Assembly (NCBI RefSeq): GCF_001624705.1
Contig: NZ_JSEO01000003.1
Span: 372,001 to 436,000 of the forward strand
Direction of reading: 5' to 3'
Origin: Marinomonas sp. SBI8L
Lineage (GTDB): Bacteria; Pseudomonadota; Gammaproteobacteria; Pseudomonadales; Marinomonadaceae
Length of the DNA stretch: 64,000 bases
Under the pieces are notes generated by a model. The model saw only the letters and a program-made list of their open reading frames with translations, did no database searches and had not been told where the DNA came from. Positions 10,088-18,639 of this stretch are shown piece by piece. Position 1 is the first letter of the stretch; every line of letters begins with the position of its first letter. The position numbers and the translations under genes are program-made.

Positions 10088-10107
10088 AAGCTGTCAGCAA
10101 GCTGTCA
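10088..10107. promoter_or_regulatory. Direct repeat, candidate TctD autoregulatory site
   Basis: AAGCTGTCA is repeated with an 11-bp period, differing at one position from 7515-7534. It lies about 140 bp upstream of the tctD start, which suggests autoregulation. Relative to the gene it controls, its orientation is opposite to that of the tctC site. Confidence 0.65.
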
Positions 10108-10249
10108 TGGAAAAAACTTATTTGTCTTAACAGACTTATTAGTGGCTGCTAATATTTTGATTATTCAGTAAGACATTTTTATTGAATATGAGTCTAGGAT
10201 GGATGGAATAGATTAAGGAAAAGAGCCAGTGCCACTTAGGTAATGATTT

Positions 10250-10921
10250 ATGAGAATACTGATTGTTGAAGATGATGAGGTATTAGGCGAAGCCATTAAT
10301 CAACGTATTTTAAAACAAGGTCACGGGGTGGATCTTGTGACCAGTGGTGCCGATGCAAATGACATTTTAAGGCACCAAGAATACGACCTTGTGATCTTGG
10401 ACCTGAACTTACCAGGCATGAATGGTGAGCAAGTATTAAATAAACTCAGAATCAGAAAAACCATTACTCCTGTACTTATTTTAACGGCCAGAGATGAGGT
10501 GAAAGATAGAATCCAGTTACTGGATCTTGGAGCAGATGATTACCTGACTAAACCCTTTGATTTTGGTGAGTTTGATGCAAGGTGTCGTGCTCTATTAAGG
10601 CGCCAACAAGGCCAAGCCCATGATCTTATTCAATATGGCAATCTTAGCTTAGATAGAAAGGCCTGTAGTGTGTATGTAGATCAGGTTTTAATCGATCTAA
10701 AGCAAAGAGAGTTTCGATTATTAGAAGTCTTTTTAACTCATACAGGTTGGGTGCTCAGTAAAGATGATTTGATCGACCACCTCTATAACTTTGATGAGCC
10801 ACCAAGCCCTAATGCGATTGAACTTTATGTTGCAAGGTTAAGAAAAAAACTGCAAAAGAGTCAGGTTGAAATCCGCACCCTAAGAGGGCTTGGCTATATT
10901 TTGGAAGCTTTGAATGATTAG
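10250..10921 (+). CDS. tctD: OmpR-family response regulator (TctD-like)
   Basis: Two-component response regulator of 223 residues. The receiver domain (1-120) has the acidic pair D8/D9, phosphoacceptor D51 in VILDLNLPG, T79 and K101. The C-terminal OmpR/PhoB winged helix (about 127-220) ends LYVARLRKKLQ...RGLGYIL. It overlaps the sensor kinase gene by 8 bp, so the two are translationally coupled. Position next to a TTT transporter and the shared direct repeat support the TctD assignment; QseB-like is the sequence-only alternative. Confidence 0.88.
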   Translation: MRILIVEDDEVLGEAINQRILKQGHGVDLVTSGADANDILRHQEYDLVILDLNLPGMNGEQVLNKLRIRKTITPVLILTARDEVKDRIQLLDLGADDYLTKPFDFGEFDARCRALLRRQQGQAHDLIQYGNLSLDRKACSVYVDQVLIDLKQREFRLLEVFLTHTGWVLSKDDLIDHLYNFDEPPSPNAIELYVARLRKKLQKSQVEIRTLRGLGYILEALND

Positions 10922-12353
10922 CCCTTCTGGCAAATCTATTCGTGGGCAATTGATCTTAATGACCTTGCTCCTTTTGTGTATTGCGAGTTTTATTACTTTC
11001 TTTTTAGCTAATAGTTATGGCCAGCGTTCTGCTCAGATTTCCTACGACAGATTGCTTACCAGTGCGGCAATTCAAGTGGCTGAAAGCATTAGTATGAAGG
11101 AGGGGAGAATTACGGTAGACCTGCCTTGGTCTGCTTTTGAAATATTATCCTCAGCGCCAAATGATAGAGTTTTTTATCAAATCAAAGACAAAACAGGGCA
11201 AAAAATAACAGGCTATGATGCTTTACCAACTAGCAAGGATAAAAGACAAAGAGCTAACTTTGATGCTCCTCAGCATAAACCTGATTCTTACTTTTTTGAT
11301 GCTAGTTATGATGGTGAGCCAGTCAGGTTTCTTGTCTATAAAAAACGTCTGACAGAAGCTAATTATTCTGGTGATGTGAGCATCCAAATTGGGCAGACCG
11401 TGATTGCTAGAGAGGCTCTAGCAAATGAAATTAGTTGGCGTGGTATTCAGCTTGTCTTTCCCTTTATTTCTGTGGGTTTTATTTTAGTTATGCTAGGTAT
11501 TTGGCAATTACTAAAGCCCATAAATAAACTCAATCGAGCGCTTTCTTCTCGTACAGGTTTTGATCTGTCGAAAATTGATTTACCCGTGCCGACAGAGCTT
11601 GAGCCGTTAGTGCAAAGTATTAATCATTTTATGGGACAGCTAGAGAACAACTTGAATCAACTGCAGCGCTTTACCAGTGAAGCGGCCCATCAATTAAGAA
11701 CGCCACTGGCTGGGTTAAAATCCCAAGCACAAAACGCCGTGTCCGAAGAGGATGAAGATGTCAGACATAAGCAGCTTTTACGTGTGATTGAGTCATGCGA
11801 TATGCTAAATCATACTGTAACTCAGCTACTGATGCAGGCAACCTTATCCCATCGTTTTCAAAGCCAACAGTTAACTCAAATTGATCTTGTTAAAATGACA
11901 AAAACAGTATGTAAACAGGTGGTTGTGTCTGCGTTACAGCAAGAGGTTGAAATTGCTTTTGAGGGAGAGAAAGCATTTGCAAAAGAGCAGCAAGCTCACA
12001 TTTTAGGAGATGAGTTCGCATTAGAGCAGATGCTAAGAAATATTCTAGAAAATGCGATTAAATACAGCCCAGCTCATTCAGTTGTTGTGGTGAGTCTAGC
12101 CAAAATTGATGCCAGCTCAACGCCTAAGATTGCCTTGTCTGTACAAGATAAGGGGATAGGGATACCTGATAGTGAAAAGCCCCATGTATTTGAGCGCTTC
12201 TATCGTAGTGCCAATAATCCGCGTTCTGGCACTGGCTTAGGTTTAGCAATTGCCAAAGAGGTAGTTGATCATCACGGGGCATCCTTAGAGCTTGTTGATA
12301 ATGCGCCCACAGGTCTTATTGTGAACATAAGCTTTGAATTGCTGGAACCTTAA
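10914..12353 (+). CDS. tctE: Sensor histidine kinase (TctE-like)
   Basis: Membrane histidine kinase of 479 residues. Membrane segment 1 is at about 12-34, followed by a periplasmic sensor of about 140 residues. Membrane segment 2 is at about 179-200, then a HAMP-like linker. The HisKA box is AAHQLRTPLAGLKS with H259, and the ATPase domain carries an N-box ILENAIKYSP and G-boxes DKGIGIPD and GTGLGLAIAKE. It phosphorylates the adjacent TctD. The binding-protein gene starts one base after its stop, so that protein may be a co-sensor delivering ligand to the kinase (inference). Confidence 0.88.
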   Translation: MISPSGKSIRGQLILMTLLLLCIASFITFFLANSYGQRSAQISYDRLLTSAAIQVAESISMKEGRITVDLPWSAFEILSSAPNDRVFYQIKDKTGQKITGYDALPTSKDKRQRANFDAPQHKPDSYFFDASYDGEPVRFLVYKKRLTEANYSGDVSIQIGQTVIAREALANEISWRGIQLVFPFISVGFILVMLGIWQLLKPINKLNRALSSRTGFDLSKIDLPVPTELEPLVQSINHFMGQLENNLNQLQRFTSEAAHQLRTPLAGLKSQAQNAVSEEDEDVRHKQLLRVIESCDMLNHTVTQLLMQATLSHRFQSQQLTQIDLVKMTKTVCKQVVVSALQQEVEIAFEGEKAFAKEQQAHILGDEFALEQMLRNILENAIKYSPAHSVVVVSLAKIDASSTPKIALSVQDKGIGIPDSEKPHVFERFYRSANNPRSGTGLGLAIAKEVVDHHGASLELVDNAPTGLIVNISFELLEP

Positions 12354-12354
12354 T

Positions 12355-13446
12355 ATGATAAAGTTTTTATCTGCTTTTATCCTCTTGATGATAAGTTTTA
12401 CTGCGCTAGCCAATAAGCAAGAAAATGCCTTGAGCGAGAGCGCCAGTAAGCTGATTTTAAAAGTAAAAGGTGCGGCAGATACGCCAGAAATAACGCCTTT
12501 GTTTAACGCTTTTATGAACCGCTTTCCGAATATTATTGTGCAATATGAAGAGCTAGGTTCACGTGAGTTATACCAAGAATTTCTGGCTGGCGAATTGGCT
12601 GATGCGGATGTTATTACAAGCTCCGCCATGGATTTACAAATCAAGTTAGTTAACGATGGCCATGCCCAAGCTTATCGTTCTGAGCAAACTCGTAGCTTGC
12701 CAGAATGGGCGAACTGGCGAGATGAAATTTTTGGTTTTACCTATGAGCCAGCAGTCATTGCTTATAACCATGATTTCATTTCTCGTAATTCCAGCATCAT
12801 AGCGCCGAGCTTGCAAAGCCGAGCACAGATGTTGGAGTTTATACGGCAAAATTCACACAGACTTAAAGGGCTGATTGGTACTTTTGATATTGGAAAAGTC
12901 GGCATTGGCTATCTTTTATGGGCACATGATAGTCAGCAATCTAGTAGTTATGGGCGTGTATTAGAGTCTTTTGGTATTCATGATGTCCGTCTTTATCCGA
13001 GTAGCGCTGCTATGCTCAAGGCTTTAGCAGATGGAGAGATAGCAATCGCTTATAATTTGCTCGGTTCCTACGCTAAATCTTGGGCTAAAACCTACCCTCA
13101 AATTAAGTTTGTACTTCCAAAAGATTACACAGTCGCGATTATGCGTACGGCTTTTATCCCGAAAACAGCACCGAATGCGAAACTCGCGAAAGTGTTTTTA
13201 GATTTTTTATTATCTCAGCAAGGGCAACAGGTACTTGCTCAGCAATCGAACTTATTTCCTATTAATGCCAAAGTGAGAAAAGACTACTTGAATACCTCGT
13301 TCGATCTATCGGATACGGGTAATACTAGGCCCATTGCATTAGGGCTAAAGCTCTTGGTTTTAACGGATGAAATGAAGCGAAAAATCATTTTAGATGAATG
13401 GTCTCAGGCGTTAATTAAACCTGAAAAGGGCTCTCCTTTAGAATAA
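12355..13446 (+). CDS. Periplasmic solute-binding protein coupled to TctDE
   Basis: Extracellular solute-binding protein of the iron/thiamine-type (SBP_bac_1/AfuA-like) class, 363 residues from ATG 12355. A signal peptide MIKFLSAFILLMISFTALA is followed by mature protein beginning near NKQENA. An upstream in-frame ATG at 12334 lies inside tctE and would lose the signal sequence. The body has the family pattern LILKVKGAADTPEITPLF, DADVITSSAMD and AIAYNLLGSYA. No ABC permease or ATPase lies next to it. As the third gene of the tctD-tctE operon it is more likely a ligand-presenting partner of the kinase than a transporter subunit (inference). Confidence 0.8.
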   Translation: MIKFLSAFILLMISFTALANKQENALSESASKLILKVKGAADTPEITPLFNAFMNRFPNIIVQYEELGSRELYQEFLAGELADADVITSSAMDLQIKLVNDGHAQAYRSEQTRSLPEWANWRDEIFGFTYEPAVIAYNHDFISRNSSIIAPSLQSRAQMLEFIRQNSHRLKGLIGTFDIGKVGIGYLLWAHDSQQSSSYGRVLESFGIHDVRLYPSSAAMLKALADGEIAIAYNLLGSYAKSWAKTYPQIKFVLPKDYTVAIMRTAFIPKTAPNAKLAKVFLDFLLSQQGQQVLAQQSNLFPINAKVRKDYLNTSFDLSDTGNTRPIALGLKLLVLTDEMKRKIILDEWSQALIKPEKGSPLE

Positions 13447-13462
13447 AGTTGAGCCCTTTTTT
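13424..13462 (+). terminator. Terminator of the tctDE operon
   Basis: The stem AAAAGGGCTC/GAGCCCTTTT is followed by a T-run. The left arm lies within the last codons of the binding-protein gene. It also faces the end of the convergent phnE gene and could serve both strands. Confidence 0.75.
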
Positions 13463-13486
13463 GAATGCTATTGTTAACTGAAATCG

Positions 13487-14284
13487 TTAGATTAAACGTT
13501 TACGAATATTCACCACGATAATCTCAGCGACGATAACAACGGCAAAGATAGAGAGTAATGCGACTGCCACTCGTTGCCATTCAAACAGGTTCATTGAGTC
13601 ACTTAATACCACACCGATACCGCCAGCACCGACCAAGCCTAATACCGCTGATTCACGTACGTTAATGTCCCAACGAAATAGCACGATACTGAAAAAGGCT
13701 GGCAGGATTTGCGGCCAGTAGCCTTTTAGTAGTACTGACATCCAAGAGGCGCCAGTAGCTCTTAAGGCTTCAATCGGCCCCATGTTTACCTCTTCAATCG
13801 CTTCACCTAATAGCTTGCCGACAAAACCGACAGAACGAAAGGCAATGGCGAGTACGCCGGCGATAACTCCTGGACCAAAAATAGACACAAACAAGAGTGC
13901 CCAAACCAGTGAGTTTACTGATCGAGAAGAAACTAAGAAGAATCGTGCAATCCAGTGTACCCAAGGGGATGCCACAATATTGCTCGCATTCATCAAGGCC
14001 AAAGGCAGGGCGAAGATCAAGGTAACTAACGTACCTAGGGTGGCGATGTTAAGGGTTTCTATCATGGCGTCATGGACTGTCACAGGATAGTAAGCAAAAT
14101 CAATAGGCCACATACGGCTGAACATGTCTGCCATTTGTTCTGGTGCATCAAAGAAGAACTCAGGGATGACCTCGACCGATTGAATCGATTGCACCATAGC
14201 CATGATAAGTACTAGGTAAACCGCATAACGGGACAGCTTTTGCTTTAGGGTAAAACGCTGCCATTGATGATTCATTGTATTCAT
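13487..14284 (-). CDS. phnE: Phosphonate-type ABC transporter permease (distal PhnE)
   Basis: Inner-membrane permease of 265 residues with about six helices. It carries the ABC permease EAA loop variant IEALRATGASWMSVLLKGYW, followed by RESAVLGLVGAGGIGVVL, which marks the PhnE/PtxC class. It is the last gene of phnD-phnC-phnE-phnE, 19 bp after the preceding permease gene. Paired PhnE subunits are common in phosphonate and phosphite importers. The terminator at 13424-13462 may also end this transcript. The substrate cannot be told from sequence. Confidence 0.92.
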   Translation of the reverse strand: MNTMNHQWQRFTLKQKLSRYAVYLVLIMAMVQSIQSVEVIPEFFFDAPEQMADMFSRMWPIDFAYYPVTVHDAMIETLNIATLGTLVTLIFALPLALMNASNIVASPWVHWIARFFLVSSRSVNSLVWALLFVSIFGPGVIAGVLAIAFRSVGFVGKLLGEAIEEVNMGPIEALRATGASWMSVLLKGYWPQILPAFFSIVLFRWDINVRESAVLGLVGAGGIGVVLSDSMNLFEWQRVAVALLSIFAVVIVAEIIVVNIRKRLI

Positions 14285-14303
14285 TTAATTGGCTCCTAAA
14301 GGC

Positions 14304-15098
14304 TTATCTAAAGATATTTCTGACTATGTTAGACAGAAACTCGCCCAGCATGATCAAGGCAATAATGGTGATTAAGATGGCAGCAACAAAGTCATAATCA
14401 AAGCGCTGGAACGCAGAGAATAAGGTGCCACCAAGACCGCCTGCACCCACGATTCCCACCATGGTGGAGTTACGTAAGTTAGAGTCCAACTGATACACAG
14501 AAAAACCGATGAAACGGGAGAAAACTTGTGGCATCACAGAGAAAAGAATGACACTCACAAAGCCTGCGCCAGTGGCACGAATCGCTTCTACTTGCTTGAG
14601 TGAAATCTCTTCGATGGCCTCGGCAAACAGCTTAGCGATAAAGCCAATAGAGGCCACGATCAGAGTGAGTATGCCTGCTAGAGCACCAAAGCCGACACTT
14701 TTCACAAAGAGAATGGCGATGATCACAGGGTGAAACGTACGACACAAGGCAATGAAGCCTCGCATAGGCACACTGACCCAGTTTGGCATCAAGTTGCGGG
14801 CTGCAAAGAGACCAAAAAATAGTGACAGTACTATGCCTGAGACACTGGCGATAACCGCAATTTCTAAACTTTCTGCTAAGCCGCTTAATAACAGCTCCCA
14901 ACGGTCAAAGTTAGGTGGGAACATACGACCTAAAAGTTTGTCCGCATGGCCTAAACCTTGTGAAAATCTATCCCATGTGAGGCCCATAGCATTGAAAGAA
15001 TAAACCAGATAGACGCCTACAAGCGCCCAGATACCTGTGCTTACCCAGTTACGCTTAAAGGGATTTTCATACTCTTTGGAGGTGCTTAGTCCAGCCAT
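14304..15098 (-). CDS. phnE: Phosphonate-type ABC transporter permease (proximal PhnE)
   Basis: Second PhnE-family permease, 264 residues. The EAA-type loop is [20 protein letters not shown], followed by [18 protein letters not shown]. The two permeases are clearly paralogous and should form the heterodimeric channel. The start overlaps the end of phnC by 13 bp, indicating translational coupling. Confidence 0.92.
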   Translation of the reverse strand: MAGLSTSKEYENPFKRNWVSTGIWALVGVYLVYSFNAMGLTWDRFSQGLGHADKLLGRMFPPNFDRWELLLSGLAESLEIAVIASVSGIVLSLFFGLFAARNLMPNWVSVPMRGFIALCRTFHPVIIAILFVKSVGFGALAGILTLIVASIGFIAKLFAEAIEEISLKQVEAIRATGAGFVSVILFSVMPQVFSRFIGFSVYQLDSNLRNSTMVGIVGAGGLGGTLFSAFQRFDYDFVAAILITIIALIMLGEFLSNIVRNIFR

Positions 15099-15871
15099 GA
15101 TTCACCTCCATAAATTTGTTTAAGGTGTTCATCTGTGATGCCTTCTGGAGAGCCGTCATATACGACCACACCATTACTCATGCCTATCATGCGTTTGGCA
15201 AAACGGCTGGCGAGTTTAACGTCGTGAATATTGACCAGAGCAGGGATGTTTTTTTCCTCTGAGAAACGTTCTAGTAGCTCCATGATCTCAACCGCCGTTT
15301 TCGGGTCAAGGGAAGAGGTTGGTTCGTCGGCTAATAACACTCGCGGATTTTGCATAACAGCGCGGGCGATGCCAACACGCTGGCGCTGGCCGCCAGATAA
15401 ACTGTCTGCACGCTTATTGGCATGTTCACTTAGACCAACTGCTTCGAGTAATTCAAATGCGCCATTAATGTCCTCTTGGCTAAATTTACGACGCCAAGCT
15501 TGCCACGCACTCATATAACCAAGGCGACCGGTTAATACGTTTTCAATCACGGTTAAACGTTCAACCAAATTATATTCTTGGAACACCATGCCGACTTGGC
15601 GGCGTAGCTTACGTAATTCGCCCCCTTTAGCTTGGCTAAGGTCTGCATTATCAAACAAGATGGCCCCAGCGGTTGGGTCAATTAAACGGTTGATACAACG
15701 TAATAAGGTACTTTTACCTGTGCCTGATGGACCGATGATGGCGACAATGCCGGGTTCGCTGATATTAATGTCGATGCCCTTTAAAATCGGGTTACCTGGC
15801 ACGTATTCTTTCTGTAATCCTTTGATTTCAAGGAAGTTGGAGCGATCAACCGCCGCGTGAGTTGAAGACAT
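15086..15871 (-). CDS. phnC: Phosphonate-type ABC transporter ATP-binding protein
   Basis: ABC ATPase of 261 residues with Walker [10 protein letters not shown] (47-55), signature [15 protein letters not shown], Walker [10 protein letters not shown] and the switch-histidine segment VNIHD. The length and the region [19 protein letters not shown] fit PhnC. It energises import through the two PhnE permeases. It lies 120 bp downstream of phnD, beyond an intercistronic hairpin. Confidence 0.93.
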   Translation of the reverse strand: MSSTHAAVDRSNFLEIKGLQKEYVPGNPILKGIDINISEPGIVAIIGPSGTGKSTLLRCINRLIDPTAGAILFDNADLSQAKGGELRKLRRQVGMVFQEYNLVERLTVIENVLTGRLGYMSAWQAWRRKFSQEDINGAFELLEAVGLSEHANKRADSLSGGQRQRVGIARAVMQNPRVLLADEPTSSLDPKTAVEIMELLERFSEEKNIPALVNIHDVKLASRFAKRMIGMSNGVVVYDGSPEGITDEHLKQIYGGESWLD

Positions 15872-15904
15872 AATCTGTATCCTACAAGCAATAAGAGGTG
15901 CAAA

Positions 15905-15924
15905 CGACCTGGTTTCCCAGGTCG
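15905..15924 (-). other. Intercistronic stem-loop between phnD and phnC
   Basis: An 8-bp perfect GC-rich stem (CGACCTGG/CCAGGTCG) has a GAAA-type tetraloop on the transcribed strand and lacks a strong U-run. It probably stabilises phnD mRNA or attenuates phnC-phnE, as with the hairpin after tctC. Confidence 0.55.
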
Positions 15925-15991
15925 CTGATGAGCTATTTCAATTAATTAAATGTGCGGTAAAACTGAGGTGGTTAATTTGGCCTGTTAGCCA

Positions 15992-17032
15992 TTAACCATT
16001 GTTTTTAGCCGCTGCGGCAGCACGCTTTTTCGCCGCTTTTGCTGCGTCAGCTTCAGCTAAACGTTTTAGGCCTGTTTTGGTGTAAGCCGTGCCAGATGCG
16101 TGGGCAATGTCACGGATAACTTGCCAGTCAACTTTATAAGTAACCGGGTAGAAACGGTCCGCGCCACCAAAGGTTTCTTGCATATCCGCAGGGAAACGGA
16201 ATTCAGAGAAAGCTTTTTTGATTTTAGCGACTAGCTCTGGGTTCAAGTCATGAGCATAACCAAATGAAGAGGTAGGGAAGCGCGGGCTGGTGTAGATGAT
16301 ACGGAAATCGTCTGCATCAATTCGTTCTGCTGCCACCATACGTTTAAATACATCTGATGCGACAGGCGCGGCTTCATAGTCACCTGATAGTACACCCATG
16401 ATAGATTGGTCGTGCTTGCCAGAGTATTTCACCTTGTAGTCTTGATCAGGGGTAATACCTAATGCAGGGAAGATAGCGCGAGGGGCTAGGTTACCTGAGT
16501 TAGAGGAAGCTGAGGTATGTGCCACAACACGGCCTTTAAGGTCAGACATTTTATAAATATCACTGTCTGAACGGGCAATAGTAATCAGGTTATAACCTTG
16601 GAAACCGTCTGCTGTGCCTTTTACTGCGATGGGTACTAAACCACCTAGGTTAACCGCATAGCCAGTTGGGCCTGTGGAGAAACCGGCAATGTGTAAACGA
16701 CCAGAGCGAATGGCTTCAACTTCGGCCGCATTTGAGTGAACTGTGTAATAAACCACTTTTTTACCTGTGACATCACTTAGGTACTTTTGAAAGTCGCTAA
16801 AGGCATCCTTGTACACCGCTGGGTCTTCTACGGGCGTGTAGGTGAAAACCAAAGTGCTTGGATCACGCCACTTGCTAGGATCTTTTGGTGTGTCGGCAAC
16901 AAGGTCATAGTTGTCATCACAAAACTTGTCGTCTAATACGCCACGGTATTTACAGTCTTCTGCTTGTACAGCGCTGGCGCCTAAGAATAACGAACTAGTT
17001 AGAAGTAAACCGGTAAGCAATTTGTTTGGCAT
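15992..17032 (-). CDS. phnD: Phosphonate-type ABC transporter binding protein
   Basis: Periplasmic receptor of 346 residues from ATG 17032. The earlier ATG 17047 would place the AGGA ribosome site inside the gene. A signal peptide ends near GASAVQA. The PhnD/PtxB fold signature includes FTYTPVEDPAVYKDAFSDF, SGRLHIAGFSTGPTGYAV and AHTSASSNSGNL, the last being the anion-binding serine/threonine loop. The C-terminus has an unusual Ala/Lys-rich tail after about residue 325 (AKAAKKRAAAAAK). It is first in phnDCEE, preceded by a sigma-54-type promoter candidate. No phosphonate-degrading enzyme is nearby, so the ligand is open. Confidence 0.9.
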   Translation of the reverse strand: MPNKLLTGLLLTSSLFLGASAVQAEDCKYRGVLDDKFCDDNYDLVADTPKDPSKWRDPSTLVFTYTPVEDPAVYKDAFSDFQKYLSDVTGKKVVYYTVHSNAAEVEAIRSGRLHIAGFSTGPTGYAVNLGGLVPIAVKGTADGFQGYNLITIARSDSDIYKMSDLKGRVVAHTSASSNSGNLAPRAIFPALGITPDQDYKVKYSGKHDQSIMGVLSGDYEAAPVASDVFKRMVAAERIDADDFRIIYTSPRFPTSSFGYAHDLNPELVAKIKKAFSEFRFPADMQETFGGADRFYPVTYKVDWQVIRDIAHASGTAYTKTGLKRLAEADAAKAAKKRAAAAAKNNG

Positions 17033-17098
17033 CTCACTTTTCCTCATTAGATATTTTTATTTTTATCACCAATTGGGCAAGACCCTGATCGGAGATGA

Positions 17099-17126
17099 GT
17101 CAGCCCCACAATGTTGTGGATCTGAC
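17099..17126. promoter_or_regulatory. Imperfect palindrome over the predicted phnD start site
   Basis: A 28-bp dyad (arms GTCAG..CCACAA / TTGTGG..CTGAC with two mismatches) overlaps the position where a transcript from the adjacent sigma-54-type promoter would begin. It could be a second operator or a leader hairpin. Confidence 0.4.
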
Positions 17127-17134
17127 CCAGTTAG

Positions 17135-17151
17135 AGCAAAAGCAATACCAA
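17135..17151 (-). promoter_or_regulatory. Sigma-54-type promoter candidate for phnDCEE
   Basis: On the minus strand the sequence is TTGGTATTGCTTTTGCT. It has GG and GC dinucleotides exactly 10 bp apart and a TTGCT -12 block, matching the -24/-12 form TGGCAC-N5-TTGCW with a weak middle. It lies about 100 bp upstream of phnD, next to a sigma-54-dependent activator gene. Confidence 0.5.
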
Positions 17152-17247
17152 GTCTAAAATATTGTTTAATTTCATATGTTTACGATATTTTTAAAAATCT
17201 AAGTCACGGCTTTGGGACGCTTTAGTCTCATTGTTTTTTGTTAAATG

Positions 17248-17261
17248 GGACACATGTGTCT
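17248..17261. promoter_or_regulatory. Palindromic upstream activator site candidate for phnD
   Basis: GGACA-CATG-TGTCT contains the perfect 12-bp palindrome GACACATGTGTC. It lies about 125 bp upstream of the predicted sigma-54 start, the typical position for an enhancer-binding protein. A sister site GGACA-AAAA-TGTCC lies upstream of the kinase gene at 20681-20694. Confidence 0.5.
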
Positions 17262-17289
17262 TTTTTCTTGAGTCCCTTTGATGAAGCTT

Positions 17290-18639
17290 CTATGTCGCCT
17301 TAAAAACCTGCTTATCTAATTGATGTTTCTTCATTTTTCGATAAAGGGTTTTACGAGAGAGATCTAATAGCTCCGCCGCTTCATTAAGTTGACCGCCCGA
17401 TGCCCTAAGGCCTTGCTCAAGGATGCTGCGCTCAAATTGCTCCATGCGTTCCTCGTAGCTGCCGTTAGAATCTTCATCACGTTTAAGGGTTGCGAGAGAG
17501 GTTTCTGTGATACCTAAGACAAACCTGTCCACTGCGTTTTTGAGTTCTCGCACATTACCAGGCCATTTTTGCTCTAATAAAAAGGCAAGATACTCTGGGG
17601 TAAGTTCAGGCAAAGGGCGGTCGAATTGCTCGGAGGCTTTACGGGCATAATAGTGAAACAATGGCAGTACATCTTCTGGCCTGTCTTTAAGTGGCGGTAT
17701 GGTGAGGCTTGCCACATTGAGGCGATAAAAGAGGTCCTTTCTAAACTTCCCCTCTTCGCCTAATTGGGCAAGGTCATCTTTACTGGCGGCTATGACAGTG
17801 AGTTCAACGGGAATAGGCTGCGTGCTGCCGACTCTTTCTATGGTCCTGTCTTGCAACACTCTGAGAAGTTTTATTTGCACAGGCAAGGGCATGGTTTCGA
17901 TTTCATCAAGAAACAGAGTACCACCATTGGCGGCTTCTATCTTGCCGATATGACGTTTATTGGCACCAGTAAAAGAGCCTGCTTCGTGACCAAAGAGCTC
18001 ACTTTCAATCAAGCTTTCACTGATACCACCGCAATTTATGGCGATAAAACGGCTTTCATGGCGGCGGCTAAATTGGTGTAAGGCACGGGCGACCACATCT
18101 TTACCACAGCCGGTATCCCCATAAATAATGGTGTCCACATTGGCTTGGGCGAAGGCTGTTACATGCTGGCGTATGCCTTTAATGGCAGCGGACTCACCAA
18201 TAATAAAGTTCTCTAGGCCTGTTTGATTGGCAAGATTTTGCTTGAGGCTACGGTTTTCTAAAATGAGGCGGCGCTTCTCTATGGCCCTTTCTAATTGGCT
18301 AATTAGCTTGGCAGGTTGCAGCGGCTTTTCGAGAAAGTCATAGGCCCCTTCTTTCATTGCTTCGATGGCCATAGGAATATCACCGTGGCCACTCATCAAG
18401 AGAATGGGCAATTCAGAGTCTAGGGCTTGGAGTCTGGATAGCACACTCATGCCATCCATTTTTGGCATTTTTACATCACAGAGCACAACCACAGGGCTAT
18501 TTTTATTGAGAGAATCTAATGCCTGTTGAGCATCTAAGAAGGTGTCTACCTGAAAGTCTTCTAACTCTAAAAGCTCTGTCAGGGCTTCAATGATGGTTTG
18601 CTCATCATCTATGATAAGAATGCGAATCGCTTGCTTCAT
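17290..18639 (-). CDS. Sigma-54-dependent response regulator, DctD/PgtA-like
   Basis: NtrC-family activator of 449 residues. The receiver domain (1-120) has D11/D12 and phosphoacceptor D55. The AAA+ domain has Walker A GDTGCGKD (174-181), the sigma-54 contact loop as GSFTGA (221-226, where GAFTGA is usual) and Walker B TLFLDEIE (241-248). A Fis-type helix-turn-helix lies near 415-441 (LNEAAELLDLSRKTLYRKM). It overlaps its cognate kinase gene by 4 bp. The adjacent phnDCEE promoter candidate is its most likely target (inference). DctD and PgtA are close family alternatives, so no symbol is given. Confidence 0.9.
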   Translation of the reverse strand: MKQAIRILIIDDEQTIIEALTELLELEDFQVDTFLDAQQALDSLNKNSPVVVLCDVKMPKMDGMSVLSRLQALDSELPILLMSGHGDIPMAIEAMKEGAYDFLEKPLQPAKLISQLERAIEKRRLILENRSLKQNLANQTGLENFIIGESAAIKGIRQHVTAFAQANVDTIIYGDTGCGKDVVARALHQFSRRHESRFIAINCGGISESLIESELFGHEAGSFTGANKRHIGKIEAANGGTLFLDEIETMPLPVQIKLLRVLQDRTIERVGSTQPIPVELTVIAASKDDLAQLGEEGKFRKDLFYRLNVASLTIPPLKDRPEDVLPLFHYYARKASEQFDRPLPELTPEYLAFLLEQKWPGNVRELKNAVDRFVLGITETSLATLKRDEDSNGSYEERMEQFERSILEQGLRASGGQLNEAAELLDLSRKTLYRKMKKHQLDKQVFKAT

